DNA from: Bacteroidales bacterium
Lineage (GTDB): Bacteria; Bacteroidota; Bacteroidia; Bacteroidales; SMBSF39
Assembly: GCA_021107685.1 (NCBI GenBank)
Contig: JAIOSH010000116.1
Coordinates: 1 to 12,528 of the forward strand
Length of the DNA: 12,528 nucleotides
Reading direction: 5' to 3'
Shown one piece after another: positions 1-6,487 of the stretch (positions are counted from its first letter, which is position 1; every line of letters begins with the position of its first letter). The position numbers were made by a program, and so were the translations under genes. The notes under the pieces are model-generated. The model saw only the letters and a program-made list of their open reading frames with translations, was not told where the DNA came from and ran no database searches.

Positions 1-789
1 AATCCATCTCAGCCTTACTTTATTCATCCAGCAATCTATCAAAGAAAGCTGGAACAATTAGCCGAACTCTGTGCCAAAAATCAGTACTGCAGTGAACACG
101 ATTTCAATTTCTTGAAAACTATGGAAGTAGTACTTGCAAATTTGGCCGAGAACCCTGTTCAACTTACTATTCCCCATCCGGAGACCGGAGAACCTACTTC
201 TATTGGAATAAGCAAAGCACAAGCACAATATACAATTTATTTTTCTATGGGATTTCGAGATGGTATTGAAATGATACCAATTGCCTTTTACAAAGCACAG
301 GAAGGAGATTATACAAAATTAGCTCAACTTATTTTGCAATTGCCATCTTTTCCATCTCATCAAGGAATGGCAGCTTCAGTTGTGTGTTCAGAAGGCTTAC
401 CTGAAAAATATGCCCCTATCATGCAAGCTGAAGCTAAAGAATCTATCTTAGAAGATATTCCTATGTGGATGGGAGCAGGCGATATTTGCAGTATATGGGG
501 AGTTACTCCTGTTAATTCATCTTTTCTTAAACCTGTATCATGAAAGGTTCCTGTATTATTTATTAATGGGACTCTTGATCCTATAACACCGATTGAAAAT
601 ACCTTTGAAATTATTGATAATTTCCCCAATGCGCGGCATCTAATACTTGAAGGAGGGGCTCACTATGATCATTTTGTCGTAACTCTCGCCACAATGAGGT
701 ACGGATTAAAGTTTTTGTGTAATCATGAAGTCAATTCAAAAACGGTTAAAGTCAATATTAAATTTAAGACAGACATCCACAGAAAGTAA
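1..789 (+). pseudogene. Alpha/beta hydrolase (TAP / proline iminopeptidase-like), C-terminal part, broken by an in-frame TGA
   Basis: Frame 1 is open from the first base of the window to TAA at 787-789, except for one TGA at 541-543. The translation before the TGA has the cap and C-terminal pattern of secreted TAP-like alpha/beta hydrolases: a Cys-containing segment (CAKNQYCSEHDF), an LP-x-A-x-x-GDYTKLAQL stretch, and GMAASVVCSEGLPE. After the TGA the same family continues in frame with KVPVLFINGTLDPITP, which carries the likely catalytic Asp (codon 577-579), and with GGAHYDHF, which carries the likely catalytic His (661-663). The nucleophile Ser would lie upstream of the window. Termination at the TGA would remove both remaining triad residues, so the product should be inactive unless the codon is read through or is a sequencing error. 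The family (peptidase or esterase) is fairly clear; the substrate is not. Confidence 0.72.
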
Positions 790-819
790 CAGAAATCTGA
801 CAATTATATCATATTATAC

Positions 820-839
820 TGAACTAAAGTTCAATTTTT
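820..839 (+). terminator. Possible weak intrinsic terminator after the hydrolase
   Basis: TGAACT (820-825) and AGTTCA (828-833) form a short hairpin, effectively a 5-bp stem with a 4-nt loop, followed by a T run at 835-839. It lies 31 nt after the TAA of the hydrolase reading frame. A second hairpin, TGGTTT (839-844) with AAACCA (853-858), follows directly. The stems are short and AT-rich, so the call is tentative. Confidence 0.35.
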
Positions 840-1040
840 GGTTTTGGTACGGAAACCATAAGTTAGTGGTCAGGAATTCATAACCTTAAAGCTCGTTTTT
901 TGGAAACTTCAAAAAATTATTGTTTTTAATGAAGTAAACTGGGAACTGACTGATAATCAGCACTAATTAATTTTTTGATTTATTAATTTGTAATTCTTTG
1001 ATATACAGGCATATGAAAAATGAGTTGAAAAAACTACTTT

Positions 1041-1165
1041 GCCTAGTCGTAGGCGGCTGACGAGCAAATAGCCCGCCAGTGCACCTTTCCCCGATACATT
1101 ACATTAGGACTCGTCTGGAAAAATTGTAATTGTCAGGCTGTTTAGCGTATCGGGATTAGTAGGTG
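1041..1165. repeat. GC-rich island of nested inverted repeats (structured element, identity unknown)
   Basis: Several complementary pairs are visible. GCCTA (1041-1045) pairs with TAGGC (1050-1054) around a GTCG loop. GGCGGCT (1052-1058) pairs with AGCCCGCC (1070-1077) with one bulged C. CACCT (1082-1086) plus CCCGATAC (1090-1097) pairs with GTATCGGG (1147-1154) plus AGGTG (1161-1165). Inside that, ATTACA (1098-1103) pairs with TGTAAT (1125-1130). GACGAG (1059-1064) can also pair with CTCGTC (1110-1115), an alternative fold. The element could be a palindromic mobile repeat, a remnant of a mobile element end, or a structured RNA. I do not recognise it as a known RNA family. Confidence 0.5.
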
Positions 1166-1198
1166 TAATTAAATCAATTTGTTTACAATTTTGCTGCC

Positions 1199-2437
1199 TT
1201 ATGTATTAATTTCATCAAGGGCATTTAAGCGTTGCAATAAAGGAGGATGCGAATAATGAAAAAACACATAAGCAGGATGAGGCTTTAAATTACTTAGATT
1301 GTTAACTGATAATTTTTTTAATGCAATTTGCAATGCTTTAGCATTATAATTTTCACCTGCATACCTGTCTGCCTGATATTCGTTTTTACGCGAAATAATA
1401 TTCATAATTATTCCGAGTATTAATGATAAAGGGCTGTAAAGCAGTCCAAATGCAAGAATACCCATGTGGAAACTGCCTTGTTTTGCTCCTAATGCTTCTG
1501 ATAAAACAGGATTATCAATAAACCATGATAAAATGTAAAGCATTAATCCTGTTTGAGCCAATGAAATGATAATACCTGTTAAAGTATGTTTCTTTTTGTA
1601 ATGCCCAATTTCATGAGCTAAAATAGCAACTAATTCTTCTACAGTATGGTCTTTTATTAATGTATCATAAAGAACAATTCTTTTTTTAGAACCTAAACCG
1701 CTAAAATATGCATTTGCTTTTTTACTACGCTTTGAGCCGTCAATTACATAAATATTAGCTAAATTAAAACCTGCTTTTTTAGAAAATTCTTCAATTGCAG
1801 TACGTAAATCACCTTGTTCAAGTGGAGTTTGTTTATTAAATAAAGGAACAATAATATTTGAATAAAACATTGTAAAAAAAATCATAAAAACAGCAATAGC
1901 ACCCCAGGCTATTAACCAGAACCATTCGCCTGTTGAATCATAAATCCAGACAATCAAAGCTAATAGTCCGCCACCAATTATGCCTCCGAGAAACCATCCT
2001 TTAATTTTATCCATAATAAATGTTTTTGGTGTAGTTTTATTAAATCCGAATTTTTCCTCAATGACAAAGGTGTGATAAACTGAAAATGGGGTGGACAATA
2101 TATCGGCTGCTATACCTAAAATTCCAAAAAACAGTAGTGTTAATAAAATCGGGTTAATAGTATATTGCCTAACCAATTCATCAACATAAGCAAATCCGCC
2201 AAAAAACAGCATTAATATCATTGCTGCAAAACTTAATGTATCAGTAAGTAATGAAAATTTATGATTTGCTTTTTCATAATCCTGTGATTTTTTATATTTT
2301 TCTGCATCATAAATACCTTCTAATTCTTTTGGCAGTTTATTGCTCCAATAAGTACTATTTAAATAATCAAGCAAACGATCAAGTAAATAATCAAATACAA
2401 GTATTGCAATGATAATAATAAAAATTGTATAAGCCAT
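1199..2437 (-). CDS. M48 family membrane metalloprotease (Ste24/CAAX-prenyl-protease-like)
   Basis: The 412-residue protein has the architecture of Ste24-type zinc endopeptidases. An N-terminal multi-span membrane region (hydrophobic stretches near residues 3-19, 68-84, 97-115, 148-166 and 172-198) precedes the catalytic domain. The HExxH zinc motif is HEIGH at 275-279, with the third ligand Glu353 in NEYQADRYA and the family's C-terminal SHPPLLQRLNAL at 396-407. Further membrane segments lie near 288-307 and 326-348. The conserved GSKRSKKANAYFSG block (234-247) is also present. Length matches bacterial Ste24 homologues. Bacteria lack prenylated CAAX proteins, so the real role is probably membrane-protein quality control or peptide processing at the inner membrane; that is inference. 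It is transcribed alone, divergently from yicC. The ATG at 2435-2437 has no strong Shine-Dalgarno sequence. Confidence 0.93.
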   Translation of the reverse strand: MAYTIFIIIIAILVFDYLLDRLLDYLNSTYWSNKLPKELEGIYDAEKYKKSQDYEKANHKFSLLTDTLSFAAMILMLFFGGFAYVDELVRQYTINPILLTLLFFGILGIAADILSTPFSVYHTFVIEEKFGFNKTTPKTFIMDKIKGWFLGGIIGGGLLALIVWIYDSTGEWFWLIAWGAIAVFMIFFTMFYSNIIVPLFNKQTPLEQGDLRTAIEEFSKKAGFNLANIYVIDGSKRSKKANAYFSGLGSKKRIVLYDTLIKDHTVEELVAILAHEIGHYKKKHTLTGIIISLAQTGLMLYILSWFIDNPVLSEALGAKQGSFHMGILAFGLLYSPLSLILGIIMNIISRKNEYQADRYAGENYNAKALQIALKKLSVNNLSNLKPHPAYVFFHYSHPPLLQRLNALDEINT

Positions 2438-2511
2438 TTTACTATTGTTTTTCTTTAATTATCAAAACTGAAAATTCAATCAATCGTTCTTCTCCCAAAA
2501 GGATTCCTATG

Positions 2512-2530
2512 GAATAAATCATATTTATTC
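2512..2530. promoter_or_regulatory. Perfect 8-bp inverted repeat in the divergent M48/yicC spacer (possible operator)
   Basis: GAATAAAT (2512-2519) and ATTTATTC (2523-2530) are exact reverse complements separated by CAT. The site lies 75 bp upstream of the protease start and about 160 bp upstream of yicC. It could be a binding site for a dimeric regulator or the stem of a leader hairpin in the protease transcript. In AT-rich DNA such a match can also arise by chance. Confidence 0.3.
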
Positions 2531-2566
2531 ATACTTAATAAACTTCTTAAATCATTATTCGTTAAT

Positions 2567-2580
2567 CGATATTCGATATT
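2567..2580. repeat. Short tandem repeat CGATATT x2
   Basis: CGATATT occurs twice head to tail (2567-2573, 2574-2580) inside a longer run of ATTCG/ATCGATATTC-like words at about 2554-2585. No gene function is implied. It may be a decayed piece of a dispersed intergenic repeat. Confidence 0.35.
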
Positions 2581-2660
2581 CAATTTATCCTTCTTTTTTT
2601 TATATTAGAGATATATCAATAAAAATTGCAAAATTATATTAATTAATAGATTATCATTAG

Positions 2661-2668
2661 TATTTTTG
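2661..2668 (+). promoter_or_regulatory. Candidate -7 promoter box for yicC
   Basis: TATTTTTG matches the Bacteroidota -7 consensus TAnnTTTG exactly and ends 20 nt before the yicC ATG. That would place transcription start roughly 15 nt upstream of the start codon. The expected TTG of the -33 box is not found at the usual 17-23 nt spacing (the nearest TTG, 2626-2628, is 32 nt away), so the call rests on the -7 box alone. Confidence 0.4.
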
Positions 2669-2688
2669 CCAAAAAAATATTTTATACT

Positions 2689-3561
2689 ATGATTAAATCA
2701 ATGACAGGTTTTGGTAAAGCAGAGTGCGACCTTGCAGATAAAAAAATTATTGTTGAAATAAAAACTCTTAACAGCAAGCTGGCTGATATTAGTTTGAGAA
2801 TACCTGAAATTTATAAGGAAAAAGAGATAGAGATACGTTATTTGCTTGCCAGTAAAATACAAAGAGGAAAAATTGACTTTAATATTTTTATTGAAAATTG
2901 TAATTATGTAAATTATACTTTAAACAAAACGCTTGCAAAGAAATATTATAATGAATTAAAATTACTTTCTTTTGAACTTGAAGAGCATAATTTTTCCGAC
3001 TTCCTGCCTATTCTTATAAAAATGCCTGAAGTACTTATCCCTGAAAAAAAACAATTTGATGAAGAAGAATGGAAACACGTTATTTTGACTATTGAAAGAG
3101 CTATTAAACAATTGGATGTTTTTCGTATTTATGAAGGAAAATTACTTGAAGATGATTTTAAACAGAGAATTTTATTAATTGTTCAATTGCTTGAAAAAAT
3201 TGAACCTTATGAAATACAAAGAATAGATAAACTAAAGGAACAAATTAAAAAGGATTTAGATAAATGGTTTAAAAATGAAAAAGTTGATAAGAATCGCTTT
3301 GAACAAGAATTGATTTATTATATTGGAAAAATGGATTTTACAGAAGAAAAAGTTCGTTTAAAAAAACATTGCGATTTTTTTATAGTAACAATGGACGAAC
3401 CTCTTTCTAATGGAAAAAAATTAGGATTTATTTCACAGGAAATTGGAAGAGAGATCAACACACTTGGTTCAAAAGCCAATGATGCAAATATTCAGAAAAT
3501 TATTGTTCAAATGAAAGATGAATTGGAAAAGATCAAAGAGCAGTTGTTTAATATTTTATAA
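2689..3561 (+). CDS. yicC: YicC/YloC family protein (endoribonuclease/RNase adaptor)
   Basis: The 290-residue protein starts with the family signature MIKSMTGFGKAE. It follows with VEIKTLNSKLADISLRIPE (22-40), an RGKIDF segment (59-64), MPEVL (112-116), EGKLLEDDF (149-157), FTEEKVRLKKHCDFF (217-231) and the hallmark C-terminal GKKLGFISQEIGREINTLGSKAND (242-265, the DUF1732 region). Length equals that usual for the family (about 290). Characterised homologues (E. coli YicC, B. subtilis YloC) are linked to RNA turnover, as an endoribonuclease or as a modulator of small-RNA decay; the same cytoplasmic role is likely here. The ATG at 2689 is chosen because the signature begins there. The gene stands alone: its common downstream neighbour gmk is absent, and a repeat-rich convergent junction follows instead. 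Confidence 0.93.
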   Translation: MIKSMTGFGKAECDLADKKIIVEIKTLNSKLADISLRIPEIYKEKEIEIRYLLASKIQRGKIDFNIFIENCNYVNYTLNKTLAKKYYNELKLLSFELEEHNFSDFLPILIKMPEVLIPEKKQFDEEEWKHVILTIERAIKQLDVFRIYEGKLLEDDFKQRILLIVQLLEKIEPYEIQRIDKLKEQIKKDLDKWFKNEKVDKNRFEQELIYYIGKMDFTEEKVRLKKHCDFFIVTMDEPLSNGKKLGFISQEIGREINTLGSKANDANIQKIIVQMKDELEKIKEQLFNIL

Positions 3562-3611
3562 ATAAGTATAAAGGTATAAGGGCATATGCGGAACATTGAG
3601 TGTGCCAGTGT

Positions 3612-3633
3612 ACATTGAGCGAAGTCGAAATGT
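3612..3633. repeat. Dispersed palindromic repeat of the CATTTCGACTTCGCTCAATG type
   Basis: The segment reads, on the minus strand, as CATTTCGACTTCGCTCAATG, a short intergenic repeat word I recognise from many Bacteroidota and cyanobacterial genomes. Its ends ACATT (3612-3616) and AATGT (3629-3633) are complementary, with CGA and TCG inside, giving an imperfect hairpin. A second ACATTGAG lies 19 nt upstream at 3593-3600, suggesting a composite unit of about 3590-3640. The widespread occurrence is from general knowledge, not from a search. Confidence 0.55.
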
Positions 3634-3644
3634 GTAGCATTGGA

Positions 3645-3720
3645 GAGGTATAAGGGTATAAAAGGAATAAGGGTATGGTATCCCTTATTTCCCTTTATTC
3701 CTTTATTTCCCCTATTTCCC
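3645..3720. terminator. Long imperfect purine/pyrimidine hairpin, likely bidirectional terminator and repeat
   Basis: The plus strand is a run of GGTATAAGGG / GGAATAAGGG words (3647-3673) followed by its approximate complement in CCCTTATTT / CCCTTTATT words (3682-3720). The core stem AATAAGGG (3666-3673) with CCCTTATT (3682-3689) is perfect. It continues outward with one bulge and one mismatch for about 15 bp around an 8-nt loop (3674-3681). GGTATAAGGG also occurs at 3573-3582. It lies between the converging ends of yicC and the phosphoesterase gene, so it can stop transcription from both sides. The iterated words also suggest a dispersed, expandable repeat. Confidence 0.55.
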
Positions 3721-3726
3721 AATTCA

Positions 3727-5070
3727 TTAACAACATAATTCAAACAATGTAATTTCCGGCAAAATCCCTATTCTTCCTGGATAACCAATTGTTCCAATAC
3801 CCCTGTTAACATATATATATTGTGTTTTACCGGTGTTTGTGTTATTTGAAGAATACAATCCAGCCCATTGTTTATACATATATTGTGAAGGGCTCCATCT
3901 CATACCCGGTAATTCAATTCCGAACTGAAAACCGTGAGTATGACCGGAAAAAGTAATATCAATTGATTTATAAAATTTATTTATTTCAGCATCCCAATGG
4001 CTTGGGTCGTGAGATAGAAGCAATTTAACAGGTATGTCTTGAATATCTTTAAAAGCTTTATTCAAATCACCATGTTTGGGAAATCTTGAATGTGCTCCCC
4101 AGTTTTCAACACCAATAATAGCAATTTGAGAATTACCTTTTGAGAGAATAAAATTTTCATTTCTCAACAATTTCCAACCCAAATCTTTATATAGATCTAT
4201 CATTTGTTGCATATTTTTTTCTTTGGCTTTTTTGGTTTTCCAATTAATATAGTCGCCATAATCGTGGTTGCCTAAAATTGAGAAGATACCATAACGTGCT
4301 TTAATATTTTTTAAAATGGGTAAAAAATCAAAAGCTTCATCAGTTGTATAATTTACTAAATCGCCTGTAAAGAATACCAAGTCCGGCTTTATATTATTAA
4401 TAATCTGAACAGCTTCTTTTAATGGTTCTTTTGAAGCCCAACTTCCAAAATGAAAATCAGAAATCTGAACAATTTTCAAACCATTGAATACTTGGGGCAA
4501 AAGAGGAAGTTTGATAAATTCTTTTCGGACTCTAAAATCATAAACCCATTTAATCATACCTGTAAATAAAGCGCCGAACATTGTACCACCGCTAATAATA
4601 CCACAATACTGTAAAAATTTGCTTCTGCTGATTTCATTTCCATTGGATTTTTGTTTTTTGTATCCGGGTTTAAAAATAACAACATTGATATATTTAAAAA
4701 CTCTGATAATATCTGCTATTAATAGAAAAAGCATTGGTAACAATTTTGAAGCATAAAAAATAAATATTATACCCATCAGGTATGTACGGAATCCTGTATT
4801 CCATTCCTTAAAAGGAATAAAAAGAGAGAAAATAGTCGTAAAAATAATTAATATAAAAGGAAGCCAATAGATTGAGATGATTGATAATCTTGTAATTAGA
4901 TTAAATTTTTTAATCTTTTTGATAAAGGATGAAAATAAATAGCCGTCAAAAATAAGTAAAATAACAAAAAAAGGGAATCTGCCTGCATCTTTTGGGAAAA
5001 CATGCTTTATAATAAAATAAGATATTGTAAGGAATATAAAAAACAGGATGATATAAAAAATTTTTTTCAT
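3727..5070 (-). CDS. Membrane-anchored calcineurin-like metallophosphoesterase (YkuE-like)
   Basis: Taking the start at 5070 gives 447 residues. The N-terminal third holds about four hydrophobic membrane segments (near residues 2-22, 33-50, 64-85 and 97-120). A Ser-Arg-Ser-Lys-Phe-Leu segment with a small hydrophobic stretch (148-172) follows. It resembles a Tat-type signal but lacks the second Arg. The catalytic domain then shows all metal-binding motifs of the family: DFH (205-207), GDLVN (236-240), GNHD (267-270), SHD (353-355) and GHTHGFQFG (376-384). The phosphatase domain is therefore probably displayed on the outer face of the inner membrane; relatives such as YkuE or UDP-diacylglucosamine hydrolases act on cell-envelope phosphoesters, but the substrate here is unknown. 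The start at 5070 gives a lysine-rich signal-like N terminus 10 bp after gatD; an ATG at 5107-5109 would instead overlap gatD by 29 bp. Confidence 0.9.
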   Translation of the reverse strand: MKKIFYIILFFIFLTISYFIIKHVFPKDAGRFPFFVILLIFDGYLFSSFIKKIKKFNLITRLSIISIYWLPFILIIFTTIFSLFIPFKEWNTGFRTYLMGIIFIFYASKLLPMLFLLIADIIRVFKYINVVIFKPGYKKQKSNGNEISRSKFLQYCGIISGGTMFGALFTGMIKWVYDFRVRKEFIKLPLLPQVFNGLKIVQISDFHFGSWASKEPLKEAVQIINNIKPDLVFFTGDLVNYTTDEAFDFLPILKNIKARYGIFSILGNHDYGDYINWKTKKAKEKNMQQMIDLYKDLGWKLLRNENFILSKGNSQIAIIGVENWGAHSRFPKHGDLNKAFKDIQDIPVKLLLSHDPSHWDAEINKFYKSIDITFSGHTHGFQFGIELPGMRWSPSQYMYKQWAGLYSSNNTNTGKTQYIYVNRGIGTIGYPGRIGILPEITLFELCC

Positions 5071-5080
5071 CCGTTTATTT

Positions 5081-6466
5081 TTATTTATGCACATTCCTGA
5101 TAAATTCATCTACTTCGGGAACTCCACCCTGATAGACTAAATAACCATTATAAGGTTCACGAATAGTAATTTCATCATTTATTGGTGTTAGCATCATTTT
5201 TTTTACTTCTACAGGGTCTTCGGTTTGCCCTAATACCCAGCTTAATTTAACCCAGGCTACTTCGGGCAGCATATTACCGGCTGGAATAATTCCTTTTGCC
5301 ATCATATCCCTTCCTGTATCATAAACGAACATGTGGACATAACCCCAGATAGTTTGTAAAGTCATATACATGTGAATGCCTTTTGCATTAGCTCTTTCAA
5401 TGGCAGGATATAGTTCCTTGTTAACATGACCTAATCCGGTTCCTACAAAGATAATACCTTTATAACCATTATCAACTAATGAATCAATTGTATCCGGTTT
5501 CATTCCGGGATAATAATATAGCATTGTTACATTATCACTAAAATAAGGAAGGATTTTAACATCCCTGTCTTTTCGTCTGTGATTATAGTCTGTTTTTATA
5601 GGCAGTATCTCTTTCCTGTTAATCCTTGCAAGAGGTGTATCCCCGATTGTACGAAAAGTAGAGCGGTAAGAGGAGTGCATTTTTCTTACTCTTGTTCCTT
5701 TGTGTAATAATCCATATTCATCTGAAGTTGGTCCGAACATACATATCATCACTTCGGCAATATCAGACTCACCGGCAGCTTTCATGGCATGCATCAGGTT
5801 AAGAGCTGCATCTGAGCTGGGTCGGTCGGATGAACGTTGCGAACCTACAAGGACAATAGGAACAGGTGGATTTTGTATCATAAATGTTAAAATAGCACCT
5901 GTGTGATGAAGAGTATCAGTACCATGACCAATAACTATTCCGTCAACACCATTATTAATCTCTTTTCCAATTGCAATTGCTAACTTTTTATATTGCTCAG
6001 GTCCCATATTTTCGCTAAAAACGGCAAAAACTTTTTCAGTAGTTAAATTACAAATATCAGCTAATTCGGGTACTGCACCGTATAATTCTCCCGGTGAAAA
6101 TGCAGGAATAACTGCTCCTGTCCTGTAATCCAAACGCGAAGCAATTGTACCACCTGTTCCGAAAAGTTTTACTTTAGGTAAACCCGGTGTAAAAGGAAAT
6201 TCTTTTTCAGGGATTTTGTAATTTGCTTTTTTATACCCGGTTTCTTTCATATTGATGATTGTAGCAATATCAATACCGACATTGTAACCTGTTGGGATTT
6301 TCATTACAATATGCTTATCATCATCATTTTCTGCACGTGGCAGGATTGTTCCGTTAAAAGTTCCGCGTGTTGTATTTACTATTGCCTGCCCCCAAACCCT
6401 GACATTATATTTTTTTAATGTTTCTAAGGCTGAACCTTTGTATCCCTGAAAAATATCATCATTCAT
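5081..6466 (-). CDS. gatD: Archaeal-type Glu-tRNA(Gln) amidotransferase subunit D (asparaginase-like glutaminase)
   Basis: GatD hydrolyses glutamine and passes the ammonia to GatE for amidation of Glu-tRNA(Gln). The 461-residue protein has the two-part layout that separates GatD from plain asparaginases. An N-terminal small-barrel domain (about 18-70, with FNGTILPRAE and PTGYNVGI) is followed by the asparaginase fold from about 97 on. The catalytic set is present: Thr104 in GTGGTIAS (103-110), Thr183 and Asp184 in GHGTDT (180-185), and Lys262 in GTRVRKMHSS (257-266), the GatD-type position for the lysine. Length is close to archaeal GatD (about 435-450). It lies 21 bp downstream of a secreted-protein gene and 10 bp upstream of the phosphoesterase, so it is probably cotranscribed with gatE, which lies two genes upstream. 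AAGAAG shortly before the ATG could act as a ribosome site. By eye the gene is richer in G+C than the genes around it. Confidence 0.92.
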   Translation of the reverse strand: MNDDIFQGYKGSALETLKKYNVRVWGQAIVNTTRGTFNGTILPRAENDDDKHIVMKIPTGYNVGIDIATIINMKETGYKKANYKIPEKEFPFTPGLPKVKLFGTGGTIASRLDYRTGAVIPAFSPGELYGAVPELADICNLTTEKVFAVFSENMGPEQYKKLAIAIGKEINNGVDGIVIGHGTDTLHHTGAILTFMIQNPPVPIVLVGSQRSSDRPSSDAALNLMHAMKAAGESDIAEVMICMFGPTSDEYGLLHKGTRVRKMHSSYRSTFRTIGDTPLARINRKEILPIKTDYNHRRKDRDVKILPYFSDNVTMLYYYPGMKPDTIDSLVDNGYKGIIFVGTGLGHVNKELYPAIERANAKGIHMYMTLQTIWGYVHMFVYDTGRDMMAKGIIPAGNMLPEVAWVKLSWVLGQTEDPVEVKKMMLTPINDEITIREPYNGYLVYQGGVPEVDEFIRNVHK

Positions 6467-6487
6467 AATTATTCTTCTTAATTATTT

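Larger units (their letters stand above)
790..1198. other. Non-coding convergent intergenic region
   Basis: This 409-bp gap separates the hydrolase remnant (+) from the M48 protease (-), so both strands run into it. I see no credible gene. It contains the terminator-like hairpins at 820-858, a short palindrome CTGATAATCAG at 950-960, and the GC-richer island of nested inverted repeats listed separately at 1041-1165. The base composition changes abruptly from AT-rich to roughly balanced at about 1041 and back again after about 1165. Confidence 0.7.

Noticed and set aside
541..543. TGA as a reassigned or selenocysteine codon
   Set aside because: No other gene here has an in-frame TGA, Trp is encoded by TGG even within this gene, and I see no SECIS-like stem directly after the codon; a Sec or Cys is not expected at this spot in the family.
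360..629. Minus-strand open frame of 89 codons
   Set aside because: It lies antisense to the hydrolase frame, which has clear family motifs on the plus strand; the minus translation has none.
1041..1165. Integron attC site or known structured RNA (SRP RNA, tmRNA, 6S, RNase P)
   Set aside because: The attC R'/R'' core (GTTRRRY / RYYYAAC) is matched only imperfectly at one end, no integrase or cassette is present, and none of the conserved cores of the named RNAs is visible.
3507..3743. Minus-strand open frame of 78 codons
   Set aside because: Its translation (GNRGNKGIKGNKG..., HFDFAQCTL) is simply the two intergenic repeats read as protein, overlapping the end of yicC.
5081..6466. Calling this gene an ordinary L-asparaginase (ansA)
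   Set aside because: The N-terminal barrel domain, the RVRKMHSS lysine context and the nearby gatE all point to GatD.
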